From NCBI GenBank assembly GCA_002385415.1, contig DGDL01000028.1, positions 1-7,189 on the forward strand: a DNA stretch of 7,189 bases, written 5' to 3'. How positions within the stretch are numbered: position 1 is the stretch's first letter; each line of letters begins with the position of its first letter. A program made the translations under genes and the position numbers. Shown piece after piece: positions 1 through 6,598 of the stretch. This DNA is from Clostridiales bacterium UBA3953. Lineage in GTDB: Bacteria > Bacillota > Clostridia > Oscillospirales > CAG-272. The notes below the pieces were generated by a model, which was not told the DNA's origin, did not search any database, and worked only from the letters and a program-made list of their open reading frames with translations.

Positions 1-792
1 TGTTTCGGGCGCTGTGCGCTGACCGTTGTGATACCGGTGCTTGCGGCGGCGGGCGTCCAGCCGGTGCCGCTGCCGACGGCGCTCATGTCCACCCACACCG
101 GCGGGTACACCGGATTTTCAATGCTGGACACAACGCACGAGATGCGGGCCATACTCGAGCACTGGAGTTCGCTCGAGCTTGATTTCGACGCGGTTTACAC
201 CGGTTTTTTAGGAAGCGAAAAGCAAATCGACATTATAGCGCAGGCGCTTGAAAGATTCGGTCGGGATTCGCTGAAACTCGTCGACCCTGTGCTCGGCGAC
301 GACGGCAAGCTGTATTCCACCATCACGCCCGAGCTTGTTTCTGGCATGCGCACGCTTTGCTGCCATGCCGACCTTATCACCCCCAACATAACAGAGGCTT
401 ATCTTTTGCTGGACGGCGACCCGTCGTCCGCGCTGACCAAGCACACCGAAGGCGAGCTGCGCGAGCTTGCCGAAACCCTTTCCCGCAAATTTGCGCGGTC
501 GGTTGTTATAACCGGCGCCATGACCGGCTCCGACACCGTTTGCACCGTAAGCTTTGACGGCGACGAGCATTCGCTTATTGCAAGGCCGCTTGTGTGCGGC
601 TCGTATCCCGGAACAGGCGACCTTTTCGCCTCGGTTTTGCTGTGCAAGCTCCTTTTCGGCGCAAGCCTGCACGATGCGGCAGAAGCCGCCTCCGATTTTG
701 TGCGCGACTCGATTGCGGAGACGGCACAAGCCGGCACACCGGCGCGCGAGGGAGTTTTGCTCGAACGCCGGCTGCATCTGCTCTTTCCATAA
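1..792 (+). CDS. Pyridoxal/pyridoxamine kinase-like protein (PfkB/ribokinase fold), 5' truncated
   Basis: Likely phosphorylates a B6 vitamer (pyridoxal, pyridoxamine or pyridoxine) with ATP in the cytoplasm, giving the 5'-phosphate. Frame 1 is open from the first base and reads CFGRCALTVVIPVLAAAG, which matches the GFGRCSLTV-type N-terminus of this family. The gene therefore starts upstream, with roughly 10-15 residues missing, and the GTG at 28 is internal. Other family signatures are TALMSTHTGGYTGF (bases about 82-123), DPVLGDDGKLY (about 283-315), LITPNITEA (about 373-399) and the C-terminal anion-hole motif PGTGD, whose catalytic-base Asp is codon 207 of the visible part (619-621). The visible 263 residues plus the missing start fit the usual 280-290. 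A small-membrane S component follows 22 bases later, which supports a vitamin-salvage role. Hydroxymethylpyrimidine kinases (ThiD) share the fold, but the motifs resemble pyridoxal kinase more closely. Family confidence is high; exact substrate confidence is moderate. Confidence 0.9.
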   Translation, partial: CFGRCALTVVIPVLAAAGVQPVPLPTALMSTHTGGYTGFSMLDTTHEMRAILEHWSSLELDFDAVYTGFLGSEKQIDIIAQALERFGRDSLKLVDPVLGDDGKLYSTITPELVSGMRTLCCHADLITPNITEAYLLLDGDPSSALTKHTEGELRELAETLSRKFARSVVITGAMTGSDTVCTVSFDGDEHSLIARPLVCGSYPGTGDLFASVLLCKLLFGASLHDAAEAASDFVRDSIAETAQAGTPAREGVLLERRLHLLFP

Positions 793-805
793 AAGCAAAT
801 TTTGT

Positions 806-811
806 GAGGGG
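806..811 (+). promoter_or_regulatory. Ribosome binding site of the ECF S-component gene
   Basis: GAGGGG lies three bases before the ATG at 815. The frame is open far upstream (to about 554), but that part overlaps the kinase gene. This purine block, together with the hydrophobic segment that begins directly after the ATG, fixes the start at 815. The spacing is short but usable. Confidence 0.6.
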
Positions 812-814
812 TCT

Positions 815-1324
815 ATGAAGGCAAAGTCACTGCGCAACATAGTACTTTCGGCGGTTTTTGCTGCGATTATATTTGTGGCGACCGCATATCTGCCCCGCCT
901 GCCCATACTCGGTGGCGCGGGAGGATATGTCCATGTCGGCGACACATTTATTTATCTTGCGGCATCCGTGCTGCCGCTTCCCTACGCAATGGTCGCCGGC
1001 GCGATAGGCGGCGCGCTTGCCGACGCTTTGACCGGATATGTAGTTTGGGCTCCGGCTACATTTATAATAAAAGCGCTTATGGCACTGCCTTTCCATTCCA
1101 CCGGCACCAAAATCGCGTCGCCGCGCAACATAATCGCCTCCGCTGTGTCCGGTCTGGTCTGCACCGCGGGCTACTATATTTATGAGGCACTGCTGATAAC
1201 CAGTTTCGCCGTTGCGGCCGCGTCTCTGCCGTTCAATTTGATTCAGGGGCTGATTAGCACCGTATTGTTTGCTGCGGTGGGTTTTGCGTTTGACAGACTG
1301 AAGCTGAAATCAAAAATTGAATAA
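815..1324 (+). CDS. ECF transporter S component, probably for a B6 vitamer
   Basis: A 169-residue, very hydrophobic protein of the ECF-type vitamin transporter substrate-binding (S) family; it resembles the riboflavin-transporter-like S-component group (PF07155). Helix 1 (about residues 8-26) carries the AxxxA pattern (A13, A17) typical of the S-component face that packs on EcfT. Conserved-looking blocks follow: GGYVHVGD (36-43), GGALADALTGY (65-75) and WAPATFIIKALMAL (78-91), then two further hydrophobic stretches (about 105-130 and 143-162) and a basic C-terminus (DRLKLKSK). The length is normal for S components, which sit in the cytoplasmic membrane. No EcfA or EcfT gene is in the window, so it would use a shared energizing module encoded elsewhere (group II arrangement). 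The kinase 22 bases upstream suggests pyridoxine-type cargo (PdxU-like). Substrate assignment is inference from context; riboflavin or another vitamin is possible. Confidence 0.8.
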   Translation: MKAKSLRNIVLSAVFAAIIFVATAYLPRLPILGGAGGYVHVGDTFIYLAASVLPLPYAMVAGAIGGALADALTGYVVWAPATFIIKALMALPFHSTGTKIASPRNIIASAVSGLVCTAGYYIYEALLITSFAVAAASLPFNLIQGLISTVLFAAVGFAFDRLKLKSKIE

Positions 1325-1364
1325 TTACATAAAACCGGCACCGACTGTTATTTTGCTTGAAATA

Positions 1365-1370
1365 AGGAGG
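1365..1370 (+). promoter_or_regulatory. Consensus ribosome binding site of the flavin reductase-like gene
   Basis: A perfect AGGAGG lies seven bases before the ATG at 1378. It is the strongest Shine-Dalgarno site in the window and fixes that start. It sits in the 53-base gap after the S-component gene; no convincing promoter or terminator was seen in that gap. Confidence 0.85.
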
Positions 1371-1377
1371 AACAGAC

Positions 1378-1893
1378 ATGTCGGAGTACAGGGAAATAAA
1401 GCCATCCGAGCTTTGCGAAAACCCGTTTAACCTTATCGGCGACGAATGGATGCTTATCGGCGCCGCAAAAGAGGACGGCACATTCAACATGATGACCGCC
1501 TCTTGGGGCATGATGGGAATTATGTGGGGCAAACCCGCACTAAATTGCCTCATCCGCTACACGCGCCATACATTTGAGTTTACCGAAGCCTCGCCCCGTG
1601 CGGCATTCTCGTTTTTCGGAGACGAGTGCCGCAGTCAGCTCGGCGTGCTCGGCTCAAAGAGCGGCCGCGATTTTGACAAAATGCGCGAATCCGGGCTCAC
1701 GCCGGTAGTCGAAGACGGCACCGTTTGGTTCAAAGAGGCAAGGCTCGTCATATTTGGCAAGAAACTTTACGCTCACGACGTCACGCCAACGGAGTTTAAG
1801 GTGCCAGACCTTTGCGATTCCGTATATCCAAAGCGTGACTTTCATCGCATATACACTTATGAAATTGAAAAAATTCTCATAAAGGATAGGTAA
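1378..1893 (+). CDS. Flavin reductase-like domain protein (flavoredoxin type)
   Basis: A 171-residue cytoplasmic protein of the flavin reductase-like / flavoredoxin family, which adopts an FMN-binding split-barrel fold and binds FMN for electron transfer or flavin reduction. Recognition rests on the N-terminal pattern ending in GTFNMMTASWG (residues 34-44), where the N-x-M-T-A-S-W stretch is the typical flavin-contacting segment, on KPALNCLIRYTRHTFEF (52-67), and on LGVLGSKSGRDFDKM further on. The length is normal for the stand-alone family. No NAD(P)H-binding domain is attached, so the electron donor cannot be read from the sequence. The start has a consensus AGGAGG site. The stop is only five bases before the next gene, so the two are very likely co-transcribed and perhaps translationally coupled. 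The physiological partner is unknown; no flavin monooxygenase or rubredoxin gene is nearby. Confidence 0.87.
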   Translation: MSEYREIKPSELCENPFNLIGDEWMLIGAAKEDGTFNMMTASWGMMGIMWGKPALNCLIRYTRHTFEFTEASPRAAFSFFGDECRSQLGVLGSKSGRDFDKMRESGLTPVVEDGTVWFKEARLVIFGKKLYAHDVTPTEFKVPDLCDSVYPKRDFHRIYTYEIEKILIKDR

Positions 1894-1898
1894 AAAAC

Positions 1899-3827
1899 AT
1901 GAAACTCAGACCTCCAGCAATACCCCTTGCAAACATTGACCCTTACTTTTCGCTGTGGTCGATGACGGACGAGCTCAACGACTCGACCGTCTGCCACTGG
2001 ACCGGCAGCCCCAACACGCTTGTGGGCATCGTGACGGTCGACGGCAAAGAATACTGCTTTATGGGCGATGCCAAAAAGCTGGGTATAGAGAAAATCAAGC
2101 AAGTCGAGTTTGATTTCGACGCGATGTCCACCTACTATGCATTTGAAAACGACAAAATCGGGCTTGAGGTTATCTTCACCTCTCCCCTGCCGCTCGACGA
2201 CCTTGAGCTTTACTCGACGCCCATAACCTATATCAGCGTTAGCTGGCATTCCCTGGACGGCGAGGAGCACAAGGTTCAGGTTTCAATCTCGGCTTCCGAG
2301 GAGCTGTGCCTTGACAAAGCCGGACAAAGCCCGGTCGTCACCGAAAAGGTGGAAATCGACGGCTTGACCTGCATGAGCATTGCCAACTCGGTGCAAAATC
2401 CTTTGAACCGCAGCGGCGACGACCATCGCATCGACTGGGGCAAATTCCTGCTCGCAGCCTCCGGCAGCCACACCGCCGACGTTTGGAAGCTGCCTGCAAA
2501 AGACGAGACGCCCGAGTTGACGCTCATCCGCATCACCGCAAGCGTCGATACCGACAGCGACGCGCTGTTTATGCTTGCCTATGACGACGGCGGCGCAAGC
2601 ATACAGTATTTCGGCGAGACGCTCGGCTCGCTTTGGAATGCCGAGGGCAAGACAATTGGCGAGGCGCTTGTTGAGGCGGCCGAAGAATATGACGAAATTT
2701 ACAGCGACTGCATGGCTTTTTCCGGCATGCTCTACGATTACGCGCTCAAAGCCGGCGGCGAGGAATATGCCGAGCTGGTCTCGCTTGCATACCGTCAGGT
2801 TTGCGCCGCGCACAAGCTGGTTGTCGACAAAAACGGCGAGCTGCTTTATATTTCAAAAGAGTGCTTCTCAAACGGCTGTGCCGCGACGGTCGACGTCAGC
2901 TATCCCTCGACGCCGATGTTCCTTATATTCAACCCCGAGCTTGTCTTTGCGATGATGCGCCCGATTTTCAAATATGCAGCCTCGGATGCATGGCCGTTTG
3001 ACTTTGCGCCGCATGACGCCGGCCAGTACCCGCTTGTAAACGGGCAGGTATACTCGAACGGCACCGACCCGCGCTGGCAGATGCCGGTCGAAGAGTGCGG
3101 CAACATGATTATCATGGTAACCGCGGCATCGGTGGCATCAAATGATTTCTCGTTTGCCGAAAAGCACATGCCCACACTGTCCCAGTGGGTGGAGTATCTG
3201 CTCAAACACGGCGCCGACCCGGACAATCAGCTTTGCACCGACGACTTTTCCGGCCACATGGCGCATAATGTAAACCTTTCGGCAAAAGCTATCATGGGCA
3301 TCGCCTGCTACGGCATACTTTGCACCATGCAGGGCGACACCGACAAAGGCAAGAAATTCATGGAAACAGCCGACGAGATGGGCAAATCGTGGGCAGAGCG
3401 CGCGCTAAACGACGACGGCAGCCTCAGGCTTGGATTTGACCGTCCGGGCACCTTCTCGCTCAAGTATAACATTATATGGGACAAGCTGTTTGACCTCGGG
3501 ATTATCCCCAAACCTATCGTAAACTCCGAGCTTTACAGCTATCGCAAGCATGAAAATCCCTATGGCGTCCCGCTGGACAACCGCGCGACGTTTACAAAAT
3601 CCGACTGGCTGGTCTGGGCAGCCGCACTGCACGACTCGCGTGAGGATTTCGCGCGCATGATTTCGCCGCTTTGGAAAATGTACCACCACACGCCCTCAAG
3701 AGTGCCGATGACCGACTGGTACGATACCGTAACATCGCTGAAAGTGGGATTCCAGCACCGCTCGGTAATGGGTGGCATTTTCATAAGAATGCTGGATTAT
3801 CTCAATATTCTCAAAATTATAAAGTAA
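1899..3827 (+). CDS. Glutaminase A (GtaA/DUF4965/DUF1793)-like protein, cytoplasmic
   Basis: A 642-residue member of the family named after Aspergillus glutaminase GtaA. The bacterial members are mostly uncharacterised, so glutamine hydrolysis should not be assumed. The N-terminus, RPPAIPLANIDPYFSLWS (residues 4-21) followed by HWTG, is the DUF4964-type opening. A beta-rich DUF5127-like part runs to about residue 290. The six-hairpin helical region holds FSNGCAATVDVSYPSTP (from 323), HDAGQYPLVNGQVY (372-385), MPVEECGNM (395-403), DDFSGHMAHN (448-457), SLKYNIIWDKL (520-530), PLDNRATFTKSDW and PMTDWYDTV (603-611). No signal peptide or membrane segment is visible, whereas fungal GtaA is secreted, so the protein should be intracellular. 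The start lies five bases after the flavin reductase stop; only a weak site (AAGGA at 1882-1886, or AGGT nearer the start) precedes it. The alpha-helical toroid fold would also suit a carbohydrate-active enzyme. Confidence 0.88.
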   Translation: MKLRPPAIPLANIDPYFSLWSMTDELNDSTVCHWTGSPNTLVGIVTVDGKEYCFMGDAKKLGIEKIKQVEFDFDAMSTYYAFENDKIGLEVIFTSPLPLDDLELYSTPITYISVSWHSLDGEEHKVQVSISASEELCLDKAGQSPVVTEKVEIDGLTCMSIANSVQNPLNRSGDDHRIDWGKFLLAASGSHTADVWKLPAKDETPELTLIRITASVDTDSDALFMLAYDDGGASIQYFGETLGSLWNAEGKTIGEALVEAAEEYDEIYSDCMAFSGMLYDYALKAGGEEYAELVSLAYRQVCAAHKLVVDKNGELLYISKECFSNGCAATVDVSYPSTPMFLIFNPELVFAMMRPIFKYAASDAWPFDFAPHDAGQYPLVNGQVYSNGTDPRWQMPVEECGNMIIMVTAASVASNDFSFAEKHMPTLSQWVEYLLKHGADPDNQLCTDDFSGHMAHNVNLSAKAIMGIACYGILCTMQGDTDKGKKFMETADEMGKSWAERALNDDGSLRLGFDRPGTFSLKYNIIWDKLFDLGIIPKPIVNSELYSYRKHENPYGVPLDNRATFTKSDWLVWAAALHDSREDFARMISPLWKMYHHTPSRVPMTDWYDTVTSLKVGFQHRSVMGGIFIRMLDYLNILKIIK

Positions 3828-3843
3828 GTTTTGCGTAAAATTC

Positions 3844-3893
3844 CCTTTTGGGCGCCGTGCAATGACGTGCGGCGTCCAAAAGGCGCACTTTTT
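3844..3893 (+). terminator. Probable intrinsic terminator after the GtaA-like gene
   Basis: The arms 3844-3857 and 3870-3883 pair over 14 bp with a single G-U wobble (3852/3875). Three further inner pairs (two wobbles and one C-G) would leave a six-base loop at 3861-3866. A run of five T follows at 3889-3893, but five bases (CGCAC) separate it from the stem, so termination may be imperfect. It lies 16 bases after the stop of the GtaA-like gene and 50 bases before the DUF362 start, a sensible unit boundary. No clear sigma-A promoter could be picked out between the hairpin and the next gene. Apart from this hairpin and the ribosome binding site, the 116-base gap 3828-3943 shows nothing recognisable. 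Confidence 0.65.
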
Positions 3894-3928
3894 CGCGGAC
3901 AAAGACTTACATAGCAAAAATCGATTTC

Positions 3929-3939
3929 AGGAGAGGTGG
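3929..3939 (+). promoter_or_regulatory. Ribosome binding site of the DUF362 gene
   Basis: AGGAGAGGTGG ends four bases before the ATG at 3944. It offers two overlapping registers for pairing with the 16S rRNA tail (AGGAG, spacing 10; AGGTGG, spacing 4). This supports strong initiation at this first gene of the second unit. Confidence 0.7.
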
Positions 3940-3943
3940 AAAT

Positions 3944-5032
3944 ATGGCATCAAAAGTTCTGTTTGCTCCTGTTGCATATTCACGCTATGAGGAAAGTCAA
4001 ACGCTGCCCGCCAAATTTGACCGGCTGCTTGAGGCGTCTGGTCTTGCAGAGCGCGTCAAAGACAAATCGGTAGCCATTAAAATGCATGTCGGATGCGGAA
4101 CAAGCTATTCGACCATTCCTCCGGTGTTTGTGCGCAAACTCGTCAATTTCGTAAAGAAAAACGGCGGTAATTGCTTTATCACCGACCACTATATCGCAAG
4201 CCGCAACCCCGGCATGCGCGGCTACACCGAGGAATATGTCGGCGCTCCGGTCATCGACGCCTGCGGATATTTCGGCAAGTACTATTACACGAAGGAAGTC
4301 GATTACCGCTCGCTCAAGCATATCGACATCGCCGGGCACATCCACGACGCGGACTTTCTGATAGACTTTTCGCACGTTAAGGGTCACGGCGCTTGTGCCT
4401 ATGGCGGTGCCTGCAAGAACATCGCGATGGGCTGTGTCACCGACAGGACCCGCCGCCAGCTTCACGGGCTTGAAGGCGGCCTGCTTTGGGAGGCTGACCT
4501 TTGCACCCAGTGCGAGCAGTGCATCCAGTCCTGCAACCACAACGCCAACAGGTTCAGCGGTGAAGGCGAGTACAGGGTGAACTATCACAATTGCACACTC
4601 TGCCAGCACTGCGTAAAAGTTTGCCCCACCGGCGCGATAAGCCTCGATTCGCACAACTACGAGGACTTCCAGCGCGGTATGGCTATATGCACCAAGACGG
4701 TTCTTGACACTTTCGAGCCGGACAATGTCTATTACATCAACATGCTTATAAGCATCACGGCGGTCTGCGACTGCTGGGGCATGACCACGCCGTCGCTTGT
4801 GCCGGACATCGGCATTATTGCCGGCGAAGATATTGTGGCGGTCGAAGCGGCATCGCTTGACATGATTAAGTTTGAGGACCTCATTGCCGTCGGCGTGCCC
4901 GAGGGCATGGAGCTTGGCCCGAGCGGCCACCTGTTTGAACGCCTGCATTATAAAAATCCCTACACCCAGCTTACCATGCTCGAGGAGCAGGGTCTCGGCA
5001 GCCGCGAGTACGGCCTGACCGAAATAAGATGA
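3944..5032 (+). CDS. DUF362 domain protein with two [4Fe-4S] ferredoxin clusters
   Basis: A 362-residue soluble iron-sulfur protein. The DUF362 part comprises the N-terminal region (residues about 1-185, with KMHVGCGTSYSTIPP and DFSHVKGHGACAYGGACKNIAMGC) and the C-terminal region (about 235-345, with TAVCDCWG and PDIGIIAGEDIVAVEAASLDMI). Between them lies a bacterial ferredoxin module. Cluster 1 uses C187-x2-C190-x2-C193-x3-C197 and cluster 2 uses C217-x2-C220-x2-C223-x3-C227-P. All eight ligands are present; cluster 1 has Asn instead of the usual Pro after its last Cys. Members of this family are common in anaerobes and presumed redox proteins, but the reaction is unknown. No signal peptide is seen. 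Its TGA overlaps the deoB ATG (ATGA), so the two are co-translated. A terminator-like hairpin upstream makes it the first gene of its unit. The family call is secure; the function is open. Confidence 0.92.
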   Translation: MASKVLFAPVAYSRYEESQTLPAKFDRLLEASGLAERVKDKSVAIKMHVGCGTSYSTIPPVFVRKLVNFVKKNGGNCFITDHYIASRNPGMRGYTEEYVGAPVIDACGYFGKYYYTKEVDYRSLKHIDIAGHIHDADFLIDFSHVKGHGACAYGGACKNIAMGCVTDRTRRQLHGLEGGLLWEADLCTQCEQCIQSCNHNANRFSGEGEYRVNYHNCTLCQHCVKVCPTGAISLDSHNYEDFQRGMAICTKTVLDTFEPDNVYYINMLISITAVCDCWGMTTPSLVPDIGIIAGEDIVAVEAASLDMIKFEDLIAVGVPEGMELGPSGHLFERLHYKNPYTQLTMLEEQGLGSREYGLTEIR

Positions 5033-6177
5033 CAGAGCGCGTATTTTTAATCGTGCTTGACAGTTTCGGCTGTGGAGCGCTGCCGGACGCCGACGCTTTC
5101 GGCGATGCGGGCAGCAACACTCTGCGCGCCGTCGCATCGTCCCCCTATTTCCGCGCAGACAACATGGCGCAGATGGGGCTGTTTAACATCGAGGGCAACG
5201 CCGACATACGCCCGCCCCACCCCTCCCCGACGGCGGCGTTTGGGCGGGCAGCACAGGCCTCTGCCGGCAAGGACACGATTATCGGGCACTGGGAGATTTG
5301 CGGCATTATATCGCCCCGCCCGCTCCCGCTTTACCCGGATGGCTTTCCGCCCGAAGTGACCGAGGCGCTGTGGCGCGCGACCGGCATAGACTGCCTTTGC
5401 AACCGGCCCTACTCCGGCACCGAGGTTATACGCGACTACGGCGAGGAGCATATTGCGACCGGAAAGCCCATCGTCTACACCTCTGCCGACAGCGTGCTTC
5501 AGGTCGCGGCACACGAAGAGTATTTCGGGCTGAAAAGGCTTTACGACTACTGCGAGGCCGCCCGCCGCGTCATGGTCGGCGAGCACGGCGTGGGGCGCAT
5601 AATCGCGCGGCCGTTTGTCGGCGAGAGCCGCGACACGTTCGTGCGTACTGCAAACCGGCACGATTATGCCGTCCAGCCGCCCGGCGACACTCTGCTTGAC
5701 GGGCTGAAACGCGCCGGTCTGGACACCATAACGGTCGGCAAAATATACGACATTTTTGCAGGCCGCTCGATTGACGAAAGCCATCCCACAAAATCAAATG
5801 CCGACGGCATGTCCGCCGTCGACAAAATCGCCGCGCGCGATGACTGGCGCGGACTTTGCATGGTCAATTTGGTGGATTTTGATTCGCTGTGGGGCCATCG
5901 CAACGACATAGACGGCTATGCGCGCGGCATCGCCGAGTTTGACGATTGGCTTGGCACCTTTATAGGGCGCATGGGCGAGCGCGACGCGCTGATTATCACG
6001 GCCGACCACGGCTGTGACCCCTCGACGCCCTCCACCGACCACAGCCGGGAGTATGTGCCTGTGCTTTGCTATGCAAAAGGGATGGAGCCGCGCGACCTCG
6101 GCACCTTCCCTAATTTCACTTATATCGGAGAGCTGGCCAAACGCCTGCTCGGACTGGGTGACGCCCATGACGCATGA
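5029..6177 (+). CDS. deoB: Phosphopentomutase
   Basis: Interconverts ribose-1-phosphate and ribose-5-phosphate (and the 2-deoxy forms), linking nucleoside breakdown to the pentose phosphate and deoxyribose aldolase routes in the cytoplasm. It is 382 residues long, close to the usual 390-400 of this alkaline-phosphatase-superfamily, Mn-dependent enzyme. Comparing with the well-studied Bacillus cereus enzyme from memory, the metal ligands are D11 (in VLDSFGCG), D285 and H290 (VDFDSLWGHR), D326 and H327 (TADHGCDP) and H338 (TDHSREY). The phosphorylated threonine is T83 in GKDTIIGHWE. YTSADSVLQVAAHEE, ARPFVGE and NRHDYA are also typical. All active-site residues are present. The ATG lies inside the DUF362 stop (ATGA) and has no visible Shine-Dalgarno sequence, so it is probably translated by re-initiation. 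The 3' end overlaps cdd by 11 bases. Confidence 0.97.
   Translation: MTERVFLIVLDSFGCGALPDADAFGDAGSNTLRAVASSPYFRADNMAQMGLFNIEGNADIRPPHPSPTAAFGRAAQASAGKDTIIGHWEICGIISPRPLPLYPDGFPPEVTEALWRATGIDCLCNRPYSGTEVIRDYGEEHIATGKPIVYTSADSVLQVAAHEEYFGLKRLYDYCEAARRVMVGEHGVGRIIARPFVGESRDTFVRTANRHDYAVQPPGDTLLDGLKRAGLDTITVGKIYDIFAGRSIDESHPTKSNADGMSAVDKIAARDDWRGLCMVNLVDFDSLWGHRNDIDGYARGIAEFDDWLGTFIGRMGERDALIITADHGCDPSTPSTDHSREYVPVLCYAKGMEPRDLGTFPNFTYIGELAKRLLGLGDAHDA
6157..6161 (+). promoter_or_regulatory. Ribosome binding site deciding the cdd start
   Basis: GGTGA (within GGGTGACG) matches the 3' half of the extended Shine-Dalgarno complement (AGGAGGTGATC) and lies five bases before the ATG at 6167. It favours that codon over the in-frame GTG at 6158, which would fall inside the site, and over the out-of-frame ATG at 6174. 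The site is embedded in the deoB coding sequence. Confidence 0.55.
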
Positions 6178-6553
6178 CAAGCTCTATGCGCTTGCCGAGC
6201 AGGCGCGCGGGATGGCCTACTCGCCCTACTCCCGCTTTGCGGTGGGCGCGGCGCTGCTGTGCGACGACGGCACGGTTTACACCGGCTGCAACATCGAAAA
6301 CGCGGCATACTCGCCGACAGTTTGCGCCGAGCGCGTCGCCATTTTCAAGGCTGTGTCCGAGGGCAGGCGCAGCTTCAAAGCAATAGCCGTCGCGGGAGGC
6401 CCGGCCGCCTCGTCAAAAGCGGACGGCGACTGCTTTCCCTGCGGCGTATGCCGGCAGGTGCTCGCGGAGTTTTGCCCGCCGACGCTTGAGGTTGTAACAC
6501 ATTCGGGCGTGACAACTTTGGGCGAGCTGCTGCCGCACGCATTCAATTTATAG
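6167..6553 (+). CDS. cdd: Cytidine deaminase
   Basis: Hydrolyses cytidine and deoxycytidine to uridine and deoxyuridine plus ammonia; a cytoplasmic pyrimidine-salvage enzyme. At 128 residues it fits the short, homotetrameric class with an all-cysteine zinc site, like the Bacillus subtilis enzyme. The opening AYSPYSRFAVGAAL (residues 17-30) and GCNIENAAYSPTVCAERVA (40-58) are diagnostic. C53 is the first zinc ligand and E55 the catalytic acid/base in the CAE motif. The second zinc motif is PCGVC (91-95), with C92 and C95. All catalytic residues are present. The start at 6167 overlaps the last 11 bases of deoB and follows a GGTGA site, so expression is likely coupled to deoB. A uridine or purine nucleoside phosphorylase that would supply pentose-1-phosphate to DeoB is not in the window. 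Confidence 0.96.
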   Translation: MTHDKLYALAEQARGMAYSPYSRFAVGAALLCDDGTVYTGCNIENAAYSPTVCAERVAIFKAVSEGRRSFKAIAVAGGPAASSKADGDCFPCGVCRQVLAEFCPPTLEVVTHSGVTTLGELLPHAFNL

Positions 6554-6585
6554 GCTGAAAAGCCGCACTCAATTTTATAAAAAAC

Positions 6586-6589
6586 GGAG
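6586..6589 (+). promoter_or_regulatory. Ribosome binding site for the TTG start of the M42 peptidase
   Basis: GGAG in the A-rich stretch AAAACGGAGTAAA lies nine bases before the TTG at 6599. No ATG or GTG lies near the beginning of the conserved region in this frame, so this site and the TTG define the probable start. Confidence 0.6.
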
Positions 6590-6598
6590 TAAACGCAT

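Noticed and set aside
554..814. Upstream in-frame extension of the S-component gene
   Set aside because: This part overlaps the kinase in another frame and encodes Arg/Cys-rich sequence unlike a membrane protein; the ATG at 815 has its own ribosome binding site.
208..945. A 245-codon open frame on the - strand opposite the kinase and S-component genes
   Set aside because: It is antisense to two recognised genes and spans their boundary; its translation shows no domain or motif.
1325..1351. Possible promoter TTACAT-15 bases-TGTTAT before the flavin reductase-like gene
   Set aside because: Both hexamers are poor matches and the spacer is short; such matches are expected by chance in an AT-richer gap.
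1325..1377. Riboswitch (for example FMN or a B6-related control element) before the flavin reductase-like gene
   Set aside because: The 53-base gap is too short for known vitamin riboswitch aptamers and shows no conserved core or terminator.
3980..5137. A 385-codon open frame on the - strand opposite the DUF362 gene
   Set aside because: It lies antisense to a confidently identified gene, runs across the DUF362/deoB junction, resembles no known protein and is explained by GC-biased third positions.
5047..5784. A 245-codon open frame on the - strand opposite deoB
   Set aside because: It is a shadow of deoB, whose active-site residues are all intact on the + strand.
6014..6166. Upstream in-frame extension of cdd inside deoB
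   Set aside because: It would overlap deoB by over 160 bases; the cytidine deaminase family begins at the residues encoded from 6167.
6174..6386. A second ATG at 6174 opening another frame
   Set aside because: It is out of frame with the deaminase motifs and gives a low-complexity, Arg/Thr-rich product.
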